Shown here piece by piece: positions 28,437 through 36,783 of a stretch of DNA of 64,000 bases; the first letter of the stretch is position 1; every line of letters begins with the position of its first letter. The notes beneath the pieces are model-generated. The model was not told the origin of the DNA. It saw nothing but the letters and a program-made list of their open reading frames with translations, and searched no databases. Made by a program: the position numbers and the translations under genes. Location: assembly GCA_013334965.1 (NCBI GenBank), contig JAAXWO010000001.1:151929-215928 (forward strand), read 5' to 3'. Source of the DNA: Chlorobiaceae bacterium. GTDB lineage: Bacteria > Bacteroidota > Chlorobiia > Chlorobiales > Chlorobiaceae.

Positions 28437-28808
28437 AGGTGTTACATTTCGTAATTGCGTTAAAATATACACCCGTCATGAAGTATTATTAGCTGTAATG
28501 ATACAGGTGTGAACGTATAATACGAAAATAAACAGTATACTAATTCATATAAATTCGCTTTGTGAAGTAAATCGAAGTATTGTGATGCGCGTCTGTCGTA
28601 GGGCTACGTTAATGCCGCTTAACTTTTATTCTATTTTTTATACTCTATTGAATTACTTCGTAGCGGAGGGGGGGGTGAGGTTTATCGACGTAAGCGGAGA
28701 TGTGCCATTCTGCTTACGTCGATAGTGCCATCATTCTTTATGTGAGTTTTCTCACCTCGTGATGTTCAATTATCACTCTTTCAGGAACATTTCAGTTAAA
28801 ACGGTCGA
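28437..28808. other. Spacer between the two LuxR-type paralogs
   Basis: About 370 bp. The part next to paralog 1 (28440-28660) is AT-rich and is likely its promoter. It also holds a G8 tract at 28668-28675, the 13-bp inverted repeat at 28683-28724, and a small stem GTGAG-TTTT-CTCAC at 28742-28755. No gene is seen. Confidence 0.6.
28683..28724. promoter_or_regulatory. 13-bp inverted repeat, possible operator or hairpin
   Basis: TATCGACGTAAGC and GCTTACGTCGATA are perfect inverted copies separated by 16 bp. It lies 85 bp after the end of paralog 2 and about 250 bp before the start of paralog 1. There is no T-run on the minus strand, so an operator or RNA-stabilising stem is as likely as a terminator. 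Confidence 0.5.
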
Positions 28809-30038
28809 TCAGACAGTTTCAGAGGAAAGATCAGAAAGGTACGTTTTAAGGGAGCGATGTTTGTCGAGGCCGATCTTTTTGTGTAACCGGTAACGGATGC
28901 TTTCGATGCCCCTGGTCGTCAGGCCTATGGTACGGGAGATATCCCGTGAATTATAGTCAAGTTTGATCAGGAGCCCGATTCTCAGTTCACGCTGGCTGAG
29001 GTTGGGATGCCTTTTCTGGAGCCTGGAGATGAATACGGAATCAGTCTCGGTCAGTTCCGTTTTTATCAGTGTTGTTTTTTCACCGATTTCATTGATGTTG
29101 GAGCAGCAGGATGAGACTCGCTGCTTGATTTTCGGATCGATATCGATCTCTTCAAGCAGATCGCAAAGAGACTTGAGCGATGCGTTTTTTTCTGCGGTGG
29201 CTGTGGAAATCCTCGTTGATTCAAGCTCAAGGGCAGAAATTCGTGACATCAACGCAGATTTTTCCTCCTTGAACTGTTTGGCGTTCTTTTTGTTCAGTTC
29301 GATCTGGGCATTGAGCAGGGTGGTCCTGCTTGTAACGAGAGTTTTACAGTCTTTTATAATCTGCTCTTTACTTTTTTCGTACTCAAGTTCCATTTCCCCA
29401 AGGTCACGCTGCATGATTTCGAGCACCTTGAAATAGGGATGGGCAGGGTGAGTTTCGGGGGGTATGGTAAAATGCTGTTCGAACATTTTAAGCCATAGCA
29501 TCCGTGCTGAAGTAGCAAGAAACTCCTCCTGCAAGGCCTTTTCCTGTTGGGCCGCCGGGTCTAAAGCAACATTTTCCTGTTCTTTGCCTGCCTTGAAGTC
29601 AAGAATGGTCGTTATCGCCTCACTGTAGGTATCTGCCAGAATGAACGGGCTATGCTGGGGGGCTATGCATTGGAACATCTCGTATTGAATCCTGACAGTC
29701 GGCCTGATGTTGTAGAGGACTACAAGCTTGTAGTCAGGCGCCCAGTTGTAGATGAGGTTGGTGATCGCCTTTTTGCCGGAATAGTTGTGATCGGCAATGT
29801 GTTCGCAATTGATCATCAGATACAGCGGGCGGTCTGATAGGTTCTCTTCCTTGAGCAGGTTTATAAAGTCTGCCTGATGGAGATTTTCGATAACAAGGTC
29901 CTGACTGCAGTATTCGTCTGAATGAATGATGTCCGGGCCGATAAGGCTCAACGTCCGGGCATAACCGTTCTGTCCGTGTTCAAAATACCAGTGATTTTTT
30001 TCCTTTATGGGGAGGCCGGAGACAGGGCAAAGTTTCAT
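28809..30038 (-). CDS. Coiled-coil LuxR-type regulator, paralog 2
   Basis: A 409-residue paralog of the 27213-28436 gene with the same plan: MKLCPVSGLPI opening, LSLIGPDIIHS, YKLVVLYNIRPTVRI, a central coiled coil (FKEEKSALMSRISALELEST), and an HTH end NLSQRELRIGLLIKLDYNSR, DISRTIGLTTRGIESIRYRL, HKKIGLDKHRSLKTYLSDL. The HTH is the most conserved part; the N-terminal domain is clearly related but has drifted, as expected if the two sense different inputs. Both are on the minus strand with a regulatory-looking spacer between them, suggesting an old tandem duplication. Confidence 0.85.
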   Translation of the reverse strand: MKLCPVSGLPIKEKNHWYFEHGQNGYARTLSLIGPDIIHSDEYCSQDLVIENLHQADFINLLKEENLSDRPLYLMINCEHIADHNYSGKKAITNLIYNWAPDYKLVVLYNIRPTVRIQYEMFQCIAPQHSPFILADTYSEAITTILDFKAGKEQENVALDPAAQQEKALQEEFLATSARMLWLKMFEQHFTIPPETHPAHPYFKVLEIMQRDLGEMELEYEKSKEQIIKDCKTLVTSRTTLLNAQIELNKKNAKQFKEEKSALMSRISALELESTRISTATAEKNASLKSLCDLLEEIDIDPKIKQRVSSCCSNINEIGEKTTLIKTELTETDSVFISRLQKRHPNLSQRELRIGLLIKLDYNSRDISRTIGLTTRGIESIRYRLHKKIGLDKHRSLKTYLSDLSSETV

Positions 30039-30428
30039 AACGATATTATTTTAGCCTTGAATTAAGATGAGGGCTATTGTCAACAGGTTGTCTTTGTGTG
30101 GACATCTGTTTGTTGTTACGTGATCCGATTACTTTAAGGGGAAGTACTCGGTATCCTGGGGATCACTCCGCGTCGGGAACCATGGTCTCTGAAAAAAAGA
30201 TTCTGAGTATCTGATGGTTTGGAGAGTTCACCAGGAAACCCGCTTTTTACGCTCCATTTGCTTTGCGCTCATCTCCCCGGGTTCTGGCGATGTTGAGCGG
30301 TTATTGGAAACTCAATAAATCATTTACGTAATAAATATACGAATTGGTTTTTTTATATGCGTAAACTATAACGGTAATTTATCAGTAGTCTGTATAGACG
30401 CGAATGTAAAAGTTTTTTAGGAATTTTT
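30039..30428. other. Gene-free divergent region
   Basis: About 390 bp between paralog 2 (minus) and the phosphatase gene (plus). The right part (30300-30428) is AT-rich and probably holds the promoter of the phosphatase/lipid-kinase pair. I see no repeat, RNA gene or conserved frame. Confidence 0.6.
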
Positions 30429-30947
30429 ATGCCTGTTCGACTTCTTTTTGTCTGTTATGAGAATATCTGCCGCTCTCCCATGGCTGAAGGGGCTTTTCTC
30501 CATCTGTCGTCCCTCAGGGGAATGGACCGATATTTTGAGGTGGAATCTGCGGGTACCGTCTGCTATCAGGCCGGCTCATGTCCGGACCCCAGGGCCGTGA
30601 GGGCTGCGCGAAGACATGCGATCGATATAGCTTCGATCAGGGCAAAATGCATCCACGACGTCGATCTTGATGGATTTGACAGGATTTTTGCCATGGACCT
30701 CGAAAATTATAATGATCTTCTTGAGGTGATGGGCGGTTCAGGCGAACGTCTGCACATGATGACCGATTTTGCCGTTTCCGCTCAAGGGGCGGAGGTGGAG
30801 GACCCATATTACGGTAGCGAAGAGGGGTTCGACAGGACGATGAAGCTTCTTTTACATAGCGCGGAAGGTATTCTGTCCGTCATCCGGGATGAATATGGGA
30901 TGCTTTCGGAAGAGATGAACGCATCCGATGAGGGGAACAACGTTTAA
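30429..30947 (+). CDS. Low-molecular-weight protein tyrosine phosphatase
   Basis: A 172-residue enzyme with the P-loop VCYENICRSPMAEG at the N-terminus (catalytic Cys9, Arg15; C-x5-R-S) and the general-acid Asp in EVEDPYYG near residue 120. Typical Gly at the second loop position is replaced by Glu (CYEN rather than CxGN), which is tolerated in the family. In bacteria such enzymes often control exopolysaccharide kinases, but no tyrosine kinase is nearby. The next gene, a lipid kinase, begins 10 bp later with its own GAGGTG ribosome-binding site. Confidence 0.92.
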   Translation: MPVRLLFVCYENICRSPMAEGAFLHLSSLRGMDRYFEVESAGTVCYQAGSCPDPRAVRAARRHAIDIASIRAKCIHDVDLDGFDRIFAMDLENYNDLLEVMGGSGERLHMMTDFAVSAQGAEVEDPYYGSEEGFDRTMKLLLHSAEGILSVIRDEYGMLSEEMNASDEGNNV

Positions 30948-30957
30948 CGAGGTGATT

Positions 30958-31875
30958 ATGGCGATGGGCAGTACTTATACATTTATTTTCAACCCTGCGG
31001 CAGACAAGGGGCGAGCGGCCGGAAAGGCCGGCATGCTCAGACGTTCCATCGCTGTTTTTGACAAGGCCTCCCTTGAAACCACAAGGTTTTCCGGTCACGC
31101 TGGGGATATTGCCCTGTCGGCAGCGAGGGACGGTGCGACGCTCATCGCCTGCGGCGGCGACGGGACGCTCAACGAGGTCGTCAACGCTGTGGCCGGCATG
31201 CCGGTCAGGATCGGAGTCCTCCCGGTGGGTTCGGCAAACGACTTCCTGAAAACCTTTCAGCCATCGGAGAAGAATCATGAAGAGCAGATCCGGGGATTCG
31301 CCGGAGCCGACAGTCGCAAGGTGGATCTCGGGAGGGTCGATTTCGGTAAGGGAGATTCACGGTACTTCGTCAATTCGATCGGCATCGGCTTTACCGGAAG
31401 GATTGCCTGGACGGTAAAGGCAACGCCATGGCTCAGGGGGGAGCTTTCGTATGCCTATGCGCTCGTCAGTGTGCTTTTAGGTTATACATCGGTAAAAATG
31501 CATATTAAAATCAATACTCCCGATGGGTCCATCGAGTTGGATGAGCACGTTTTCGCCTTTTCTGTTTCCAACGGAAGGGTGGAAGGCGGAAAGTTCAGGA
31601 TTTCGCCCGGTGCCGATCCGTATGACGGGCTTCTCGATGTTTGCATTCTCAAGGCGATTCCTAAATGGCGGGTTCCCGGTTATGTGTTGAAGTATCTCAA
31701 AGGGACCCAGATCCATGATCCGGAAGTCATATACTGCAAGGCTTTGTCACTCGATATTTTCATGCCGGAGAGTGATGTTATGCATATGGACGGAGAGGTT
31801 ATCGACAGGGCCGGTGGAGCCATCAGCATCCTTGCCGTGCCTCTTGCCGTTGAAATGCTTTGTGAACCTCAATAG
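30958..31875 (+). CDS. Diacylglycerol/lipid kinase family protein
   Basis: A 305-residue member of the YegS/DgkB-like lipid kinase family. Seen: the nucleotide-binding FIFNPAADKGRA, the catalytic glycine loop IACGGDGTLNEVVNA, VLPVGSANDFLKTF, and a C-terminal beta domain with VSNGRVEGGKFRISPGADP and DGLLDVCIL. Lipid substrate not determinable from sequence. ATG at 30958 is preceded by GAGGTGATT and starts just after the phosphatase stop. Likely one transcript. Confidence 0.9.
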   Translation: MAMGSTYTFIFNPAADKGRAAGKAGMLRRSIAVFDKASLETTRFSGHAGDIALSAARDGATLIACGGDGTLNEVVNAVAGMPVRIGVLPVGSANDFLKTFQPSEKNHEEQIRGFAGADSRKVDLGRVDFGKGDSRYFVNSIGIGFTGRIAWTVKATPWLRGELSYAYALVSVLLGYTSVKMHIKINTPDGSIELDEHVFAFSVSNGRVEGGKFRISPGADPYDGLLDVCILKAIPKWRVPGYVLKYLKGTQIHDPEVIYCKALSLDIFMPESDVMHMDGEVIDRAGGAISILAVPLAVEMLCEPQ

Positions 31876-31902
31876 GCGTTTCTATTTATTGTCCTGGGCT
31901 TC

Positions 31903-33138
31903 ATGCAGGTACTTATCTTTGAAGACGAAAAAACCCTGCGGTTCAAACCGCTGACCGACCTCAAGCCGGTTTACGATCTCGTCACGGGTTGTCGATCCCT
32001 GAAATCCAGGTTTCTTGCAGAAGCCATGGGCAAGGTCGCATTGTCGTGGCATCTCCGGAAGCAGATCGCTCCGTGGTTCCTTGAATCCAATCCGGGCTCG
32101 GTGGTCAACACCATTACGGATGACGACCTGATGCTGGTCAACGGCCGCCTTGTCTGCGATGAACGGGTCATGCAGATAATTTCCAGCAGGGATGTCCGTC
32201 CAGGTGAGGCGCTTGTCCAGAACGGGAGCCTTCTGTTCTGTCGCCTGAAAGCTGATGATTGTCCGATGGGAAGGGAGGGTTTGCCCAATGTCGTCGATGG
32301 CATGACGTTGGCAGGTTCCCTGTCGTGTGTCGAAGTTTCCGGCTTCATGCTGCTCGAAAATCTCTGGGACCCTGTGGCTTTCCATCCGAAGATGATGAAG
32401 CTTGACGCAAATGCGATCGCATCAGGCCGCATCGAGGGCCTGGTTCATCCTTCGGCGGTACTTGTCAATCCGGAGGCCATTTCCATAGGGCGGGGGGCCG
32501 TCGTCATGGCCGGGGCCATACTCGATGCCTCCGAGGGGTTCGTTCACATCGGTGACGGTGCGGTTGTTGAGCCGCAAGCGGTTCTCATGCAGAATGTGAT
32601 GATCGCTGCAGGCGCCAGGGTGAAGATCGGAGCAAAAATTTACAGCAATGTCTATATCGGCAGTGCTTCAAAGGCCGGGGGTGAAATCGAGGATTCGATC
32701 ATCGAGCCGTTTGCGAACAAACAGCATGACGGGTTTCTCGGACATTCCTATATTTCCAGCTGGTGTAACATCGGAGCCGGGACCGACACCTCCGACCTGA
32801 AGAACAATTACAGCAGCGTGAACCTTCTGGTCGATGGTGTCCAGATGCAGACCGGGCTCCAGTTTCTCGGACTCCTGATGGGTGAGCATTCGAAATGTTC
32901 TATCGGGACCACGTTCAATACCGGTACGGTCGTCGGCATTTCGGCCAACATATTCGGAAGCGGCATGCCTTCGAAATATGTGCCCTCTTTTTCGTGGGGG
33001 AACGGTGAGTCAGGGTATGAACCGTACATGATCGAAAAGGCGCTCGAAACCGCAAGACGGGTTATGGAACGTCGTCGAATAGCCATGAGCGCCGCCTACG
33101 AGGAGATGTTCCGGCGTGCTGCGTATGATGCCTCGTAA
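31903..33138 (+). CDS. GlmU-like sugar nucleotidyltransferase family protein
   Basis: A 411-residue protein. The N-terminal half resembles the reduced nucleotidyltransferase domain of Bacteroidetes/Chlorobi GlmU-like proteins (VLIFEDEKTLRFKPLTDLKP). The C-terminal half is a left-handed beta-helix with hexapeptide-like repeats (AISIGRGAVVMAGAI, VHIGDGAVVEPQAVL, VKIGAKIYSNVYIG, CSIGTTFNTGTVVG). The classic GxG-x-R-M signature of active pyrophosphorylases is not evident, so it may be an acyltransferase or a degenerate transferase. True role unknown; a sugar-phosphate substrate is inferred from the fold. Confidence 0.75.
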   Translation: MQVLIFEDEKTLRFKPLTDLKPVYDLVTGCRSLKSRFLAEAMGKVALSWHLRKQIAPWFLESNPGSVVNTITDDDLMLVNGRLVCDERVMQIISSRDVRPGEALVQNGSLLFCRLKADDCPMGREGLPNVVDGMTLAGSLSCVEVSGFMLLENLWDPVAFHPKMMKLDANAIASGRIEGLVHPSAVLVNPEAISIGRGAVVMAGAILDASEGFVHIGDGAVVEPQAVLMQNVMIAAGARVKIGAKIYSNVYIGSASKAGGEIEDSIIEPFANKQHDGFLGHSYISSWCNIGAGTDTSDLKNNYSSVNLLVDGVQMQTGLQFLGLLMGEHSKCSIGTTFNTGTVVGISANIFGSGMPSKYVPSFSWGNGESGYEPYMIEKALETARRVMERRRIAMSAAYEEMFRRAAYDAS

Positions 33139-33172
33139 CCCAAAACAGTAACAATCTTTTTTTTGCAATCGC

Positions 33173-33736
33173 ATGATTCTTGTTGTCGATAATTACGACT
33201 CGTTTACCTATAACCTTGTCCAGTATATCGGTGAACTTGGCGCCGAAGCGGTGGTTCATCGGAACGACGAACTGGGCGTGGAGGAACTTCTTGCCCTCGA
33301 ACCTGAAAAAATCGTCATTTCACCCGGTCCCGGCACGCCCGCCGATGCAGGCGTCACGGTAGAGCTCATCAGGGCCGTCAAGGGAAAGATCCCCTTGTTT
33401 GGTGTCTGCCTTGGCCATCAGGCCATCGGAGAGGCTCTTGGCGGAAAGGTTATCCGGGCCGCCCAGATCATGCACGGCAAGACCTCGCAGGTTTACCATG
33501 ACGGCAAGGGGATTTTCGCCGGGATTTCAAATCCGTTCACTGCCACCAGGTACCACTCCCTGATCGTCGAGCGTGAAACCATGCCCTCATGCCTTGAGGT
33601 AAGGGCATGGACTGAGGACGGCGTGATCATGGCCATGGATTCCCGTGAGCTCGGTCTTTACGGCGTTCAGTTTCATCCTGAATCGATCATGACCACCGAA
33701 GGGCATAAACTCATCAGGAACTTCCTCGAAATCTGA
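33173..33736 (+). CDS. trpG: Anthranilate/aminodeoxychorismate synthase glutaminase
   Basis: Class I glutamine amidotransferase subunit (187 residues) that supplies ammonia for anthranilate, and possibly p-aminobenzoate. [20 protein letters not shown] opens the protein, VISPGPGTP is the oxyanion region, catalytic Cys is in [16 protein letters not shown], and His/Glu are in [10 protein letters not shown]. It is not next to trpE, so it may be amphibolic (pabA). The symbol follows the commoner annotation. Confidence 0.9.
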   Translation: MILVVDNYDSFTYNLVQYIGELGAEAVVHRNDELGVEELLALEPEKIVISPGPGTPADAGVTVELIRAVKGKIPLFGVCLGHQAIGEALGGKVIRAAQIMHGKTSQVYHDGKGIFAGISNPFTATRYHSLIVERETMPSCLEVRAWTEDGVIMAMDSRELGLYGVQFHPESIMTTEGHKLIRNFLEI

Positions 33737-33743
33737 GAACTTC

Positions 33744-34481
33744 ATGGCAGGTCAGGAAAAGAAAAAGCCGGTATGGGCAAAGAGCCTCGTTGCCGCCACT
33801 CCGCCAGCGGGGCAACCGCTGGCCGGAAGTGAATTCATGGCCGATGGTTGGAGGGTTTTCAAGATTATGGCTGAATTTGTCAACGGTTTCGAAACCATGT
33901 CTCGAATCGGGCCTGCTGTTTCAGTGTTCGGGTCGACGAGATCAAGGGAGTCAGATCCGGAATACCGACTTGCGGAGACCATGGGCAGGCTCCTTGCCGA
34001 GTCAGGTCTGGCTGTCATTACCGGCGGTGGTCCCGGGGTCATGGCCGCGGCCAATAAAGGCGCGCAAAGCGTCGGTGGCGAGTCGATAGGATTCAACATC
34101 AAGTTGCCCAACCAGCAGAATTCGAACCCTTACATCGATCCGGACAAGCTGGTTACGTTCCAGTATTTTTTTGTACGCAAGGTCATGTTCCTGAAGTATT
34201 CGCAGGCGTTCATCGTTCTTCCCGGGGGGTTCGGGACCCTCGATGAGTTTACTGAGGCCATCAACCTGATCGAGACAAGGAAGAGCCAGAAGTTTCCAGT
34301 CATCATGATGGATTCCGAGTACTGGGGGGAGCTTTATCGATGGATCCGGAAACGGACTCTTGAGGAGAAGGGTTTCATCAGTGAGTCAGATATGGACTTT
34401 ATTTATCTGGAAGATGATCCAGCAAAAGTCGTTGAGATCATTCAGGGTTACTATCCGGAAGGTTACAGCATCAATTTTTAA
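33744..34481 (+). CDS. LOG-family (TIGR00730-like) Rossmann protein
   Basis: A 245-residue protein of the LONELY GUY/lysine-decarboxylase-like family: SVFGSTRSRESDPEYRLAE, the phosphate-binding VITGGGPGVMAAANKGAQS and the catalytic motif VLPGGFGTLDEFTEA. Characterised members hydrolyse nucleoside monophosphates such as cytokinin ribotides. The bacterial role is often nucleotide salvage. The N-terminal 45 residues (Lys/Pro-rich) precede the domain. Starts 7 bp after trpG. Confidence 0.9.
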   Translation: MAGQEKKKPVWAKSLVAATPPAGQPLAGSEFMADGWRVFKIMAEFVNGFETMSRIGPAVSVFGSTRSRESDPEYRLAETMGRLLAESGLAVITGGGPGVMAAANKGAQSVGGESIGFNIKLPNQQNSNPYIDPDKLVTFQYFFVRKVMFLKYSQAFIVLPGGFGTLDEFTEAINLIETRKSQKFPVIMMDSEYWGELYRWIRKRTLEEKGFISESDMDFIYLEDDPAKVVEIIQGYYPEGYSINF

Positions 34482-34539
34482 CGTTGGGTTGTCGAGTCTC
34501 CTCGCGGATTGATTTGTGTTTTTTTTAGGTTCACGATTG

Positions 34540-34947
34540 TTAATTCGACCATTCAAGCAGCAATAACCGCTCCTGTTCCGTCATGGTTAACTTCGGAAAG
34601 CCGGGAATGCAGGCGTGTCCGGTGATATTGCCGGAGTCGATGATGTTGTGGATCCTTTGCATGATGTCTGGTCGGTTCTCCTGATAATTAGAGAAATCCA
34701 GGGCGACTCGGGCTTGATGGACTTCCCGGACAACATACCAGGAGAGCGGTGCAATGTAGGCGCTCCTGGGTAATCGAACATCACCGGAGTGGCAGACGTA
34801 GCAGTGCCTCCTGACGACTGCGTTTACTCCGGCTGGTATGGGGGGCTGATTCCGGGGAGGAGGAGCCATACGGTTCAATGGAACAAACTGGCACAGCATC
34901 AGGGCGATGACCATCCAGCCGGCAATGTTGCTGTTTCTTTTGTTCAT
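34540..34947 (-). CDS. Haem-binding domain c-type cytochrome-like protein
   Basis: A 135-residue exported protein: a hydrophobic N-terminal segment (NIAGWMVIALMLCQFVPL), a haem-attachment motif RHCYVCHSGD (CxxCH), then IAPLSWYVVREVHQARVALD, which matches the pattern of the Haem_bd domain (CYDCHSN, IAPVSW, VxEGR, LNFS). Axial ligands beyond the CxxCH His are not obvious. ATG 34947 is preferred over a TTG at 34962. It lies next to the cytochrome c maturation genes, which would attach its haem. Confidence 0.85.
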   Translation of the reverse strand: MNKRNSNIAGWMVIALMLCQFVPLNRMAPPPRNQPPIPAGVNAVVRRHCYVCHSGDVRLPRSAYIAPLSWYVVREVHQARVALDFSNYQENRPDIMQRIHNIIDSGNITGHACIPGFPKLTMTEQERLLLLEWSN

Positions 34948-35201
34948 GTTGCTCAGGGACAAGACGGTATGGTGACTTTATTATGGAAATTTATATAATT
35001 ATGTCGATTGATGCCGTCCAGGCTTATTGTCGACATGATATTTATTGTTAAATGAATCTTTTCAGCTGAATCACCGTTTCACTACTCATGTCGGCAAGGT
35101 GACCTGTTGCGTCACTGCGCTTTCGCGTCGTGGTGAGGCGCAAGCGGCTTCTTCTGTTATGTTTCTGTGAACGTCAACCACTTTAAGCGGTATCACTATC
35201 G

Positions 35202-35552
35202 ATGATTTTTCCCTGTGAAAAAGCCGTATGGTATTATCTGCCTCAAATCAGGGCGGATATGGCCAAGGAGCTGGTCAAGACCGGCATGACCCAGTCTCGT
35301 GCCGCAAAATTGCTGGGGGTCACTCCGGCTGCGGTCTCCCAGTACCTTCATAAGAAAAGGGGAGGACAGTCCAATAAAACCCGTCCATACAGGGAGGAGA
35401 TCAGGAACGCAGTGGAGAAGATTCGCGAGGGGGTGGCTGGAGAAGAGCTGCACGGCATGGTTTGCCGTTGCTGCCAGATCCTTAAGAAAGATGATGTTGA
35501 GTTGAGCGGTAATTGTGGTGATCAAGTAAATAATGACAATGCAAAGCAGTAA
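35202..35552 (+). CDS. Small HTH regulator with C-terminal CxxC
   Basis: A 116-residue DNA-binding protein of the type grouped as COG2522 (XRE-like). It opens MIFPCEKAVWYYLPQIRADM, has a clear helix-turn-helix KTGMTQSRAAKLLGVTPAAV, SQYLHKKRGG, and ends with a cysteine pair MVCRCCQILKK. The Cys at position 5 and the CRCC cluster suggest metal or redox sensing, but that is inference. Its last 20 bp overlap resB, so it is probably co-transcribed with the cytochrome c maturation genes and may control them. Confidence 0.8.
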   Translation: MIFPCEKAVWYYLPQIRADMAKELVKTGMTQSRAAKLLGVTPAAVSQYLHKKRGGQSNKTRPYREEIRNAVEKIREGVAGEELHGMVCRCCQILKKDDVELSGNCGDQVNNDNAKQ

Positions 35553-36783
35553 TAAACCTGTGCAGGCGGGCTCCTCTTTCGAGGGGTTCAGGATGCCTGC
35601 TGTATTTACCGTTTCGGCGATCCTTGCCGGATTTGCCGTGGAATGGTTCACCTCGGGAAGCGGCTTAGCGGTGCCCGGTTGGCCGGCAAACTTCCTTTTC
35701 CTTGTTTTTCTGGCAGTTGTTATTGCCATTGTCGGCCTCAAATTCAGGGACAGGCCCCTTGTCTCCTGGCTTGGCGGTATTCCCCTGGGTCTCAGCCTGA
35801 TCATCGGACTTGCCCTGCTCTCGCTTATCGGAGGCGTGGTCCCCCAGGATCCGGCCAAACCCGATTCACTGGCCTCGATGCTCCGGCTTAACGGAATGTT
35901 TTCAAGCTGGCCGTTCGCTTTCGTTACGCTCCTGTTTCTTTTCAATCTCGGTCTTTCCTTTGTCTGGAAGACCATACCATTCCGGGTGGCCAATCTGCAG
36001 TTCATACTGTTCCATGGCGGCTTCTGGATCGCTCTTTCGTGCGGGCTCCTGGGCAGTTCCGACCTTCAGCGCCTGATCATCCCGCTCTACGAGGGACAGG
36101 AGAGCTCCGTGGCCTATGAAATGCCTACCGAAAGGCCGGTACATATTCCCTACTCCATTTACCTGAAAGAGTTCGAGATCGATGAGTATGTGCCCCAGTT
36201 TGCCTTGTATGACCCGGAAACCGATCGGGTTATCGCCGATAAATCCAAAATCGTGCCTGAGGTTAAAAAAGGGGTAAAAGCCGACTGGCCGGGGATTGCA
36301 ACGGTAACCGTGCTCGAATTCCTGCCTTCAGCGATTCCTGACAGCAGCGGGAAACCCGTTTTTGCCCCTGACAGGAAAGGCGTGTCCTTCGCCAGGGTCA
36401 GGATTATCGAAGGGGAAAAGAGTTCTGAAGAGTGGATATGTGCCGGAGGTCCGGAAATCAGGCCGCGGTTCGTTCCAGTAGGAAAGTATTTTCTTGGAAT
36501 GATGGACGGGCAGCCCAAAGCCTTCCGGTCGCATGTGATGGTAAAGGGGGCCAGCGGAGAACGCAGGACCGAAGTGCTTGAAGTGAACAAACCGATCGAC
36601 TTCCATGGATGGAAGCTTTACCAGATGGGTTATGACGAAAAAGCAGGGAAGTGGTCGAGCCTGAGCCTTGTCGAGGCGGTCAACGATCCCTGGCTACCGT
36701 CGGTATATTGCGGGTTTTTTATGATTATGGCGGGTAATCTGCTCTATTTCTGGAAAGGTGTTAAAAAAATGGAGGAGGTATGA
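35533..36783 (+). CDS. resB: ResB-like cytochrome c biogenesis protein
   Basis: A 416-residue membrane protein of the ResB/Ccs1 family, partner of CcsA in system II cytochrome c maturation, which keeps haem and apocytochrome reduced outside the membrane. Helices at about 25-45, 50-68, 80-100, 118-140, 150-170 and a final one at about 385-405 (CGFFMIMAGNLLYFW). The large periplasmic loop carries the ResB pattern FHGWKLYQMGYDEKAG. The start overlaps the upstream HTH gene and the stop overlaps ccsA (ATGA), so the set is translationally linked. Confidence 0.88.
   Translation: MTMQSSNKPVQAGSSFEGFRMPAVFTVSAILAGFAVEWFTSGSGLAVPGWPANFLFLVFLAVVIAIVGLKFRDRPLVSWLGGIPLGLSLIIGLALLSLIGGVVPQDPAKPDSLASMLRLNGMFSSWPFAFVTLLFLFNLGLSFVWKTIPFRVANLQFILFHGGFWIALSCGLLGSSDLQRLIIPLYEGQESSVAYEMPTERPVHIPYSIYLKEFEIDEYVPQFALYDPETDRVIADKSKIVPEVKKGVKADWPGIATVTVLEFLPSAIPDSSGKPVFAPDRKGVSFARVRIIEGEKSSEEWICAGGPEIRPRFVPVGKYFLGMMDGQPKAFRSHVMVKGASGERRTEVLEVNKPIDFHGWKLYQMGYDEKAGKWSSLSLVEAVNDPWLPSVYCGFFMIMAGNLLYFWKGVKKMEEV

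Noticed and set aside
28742-28755. Terminator for paralog 2
   Set aside because: The small GTGAG/CTCAC stem is weak and has no T-run, so it was not listed as a terminator.
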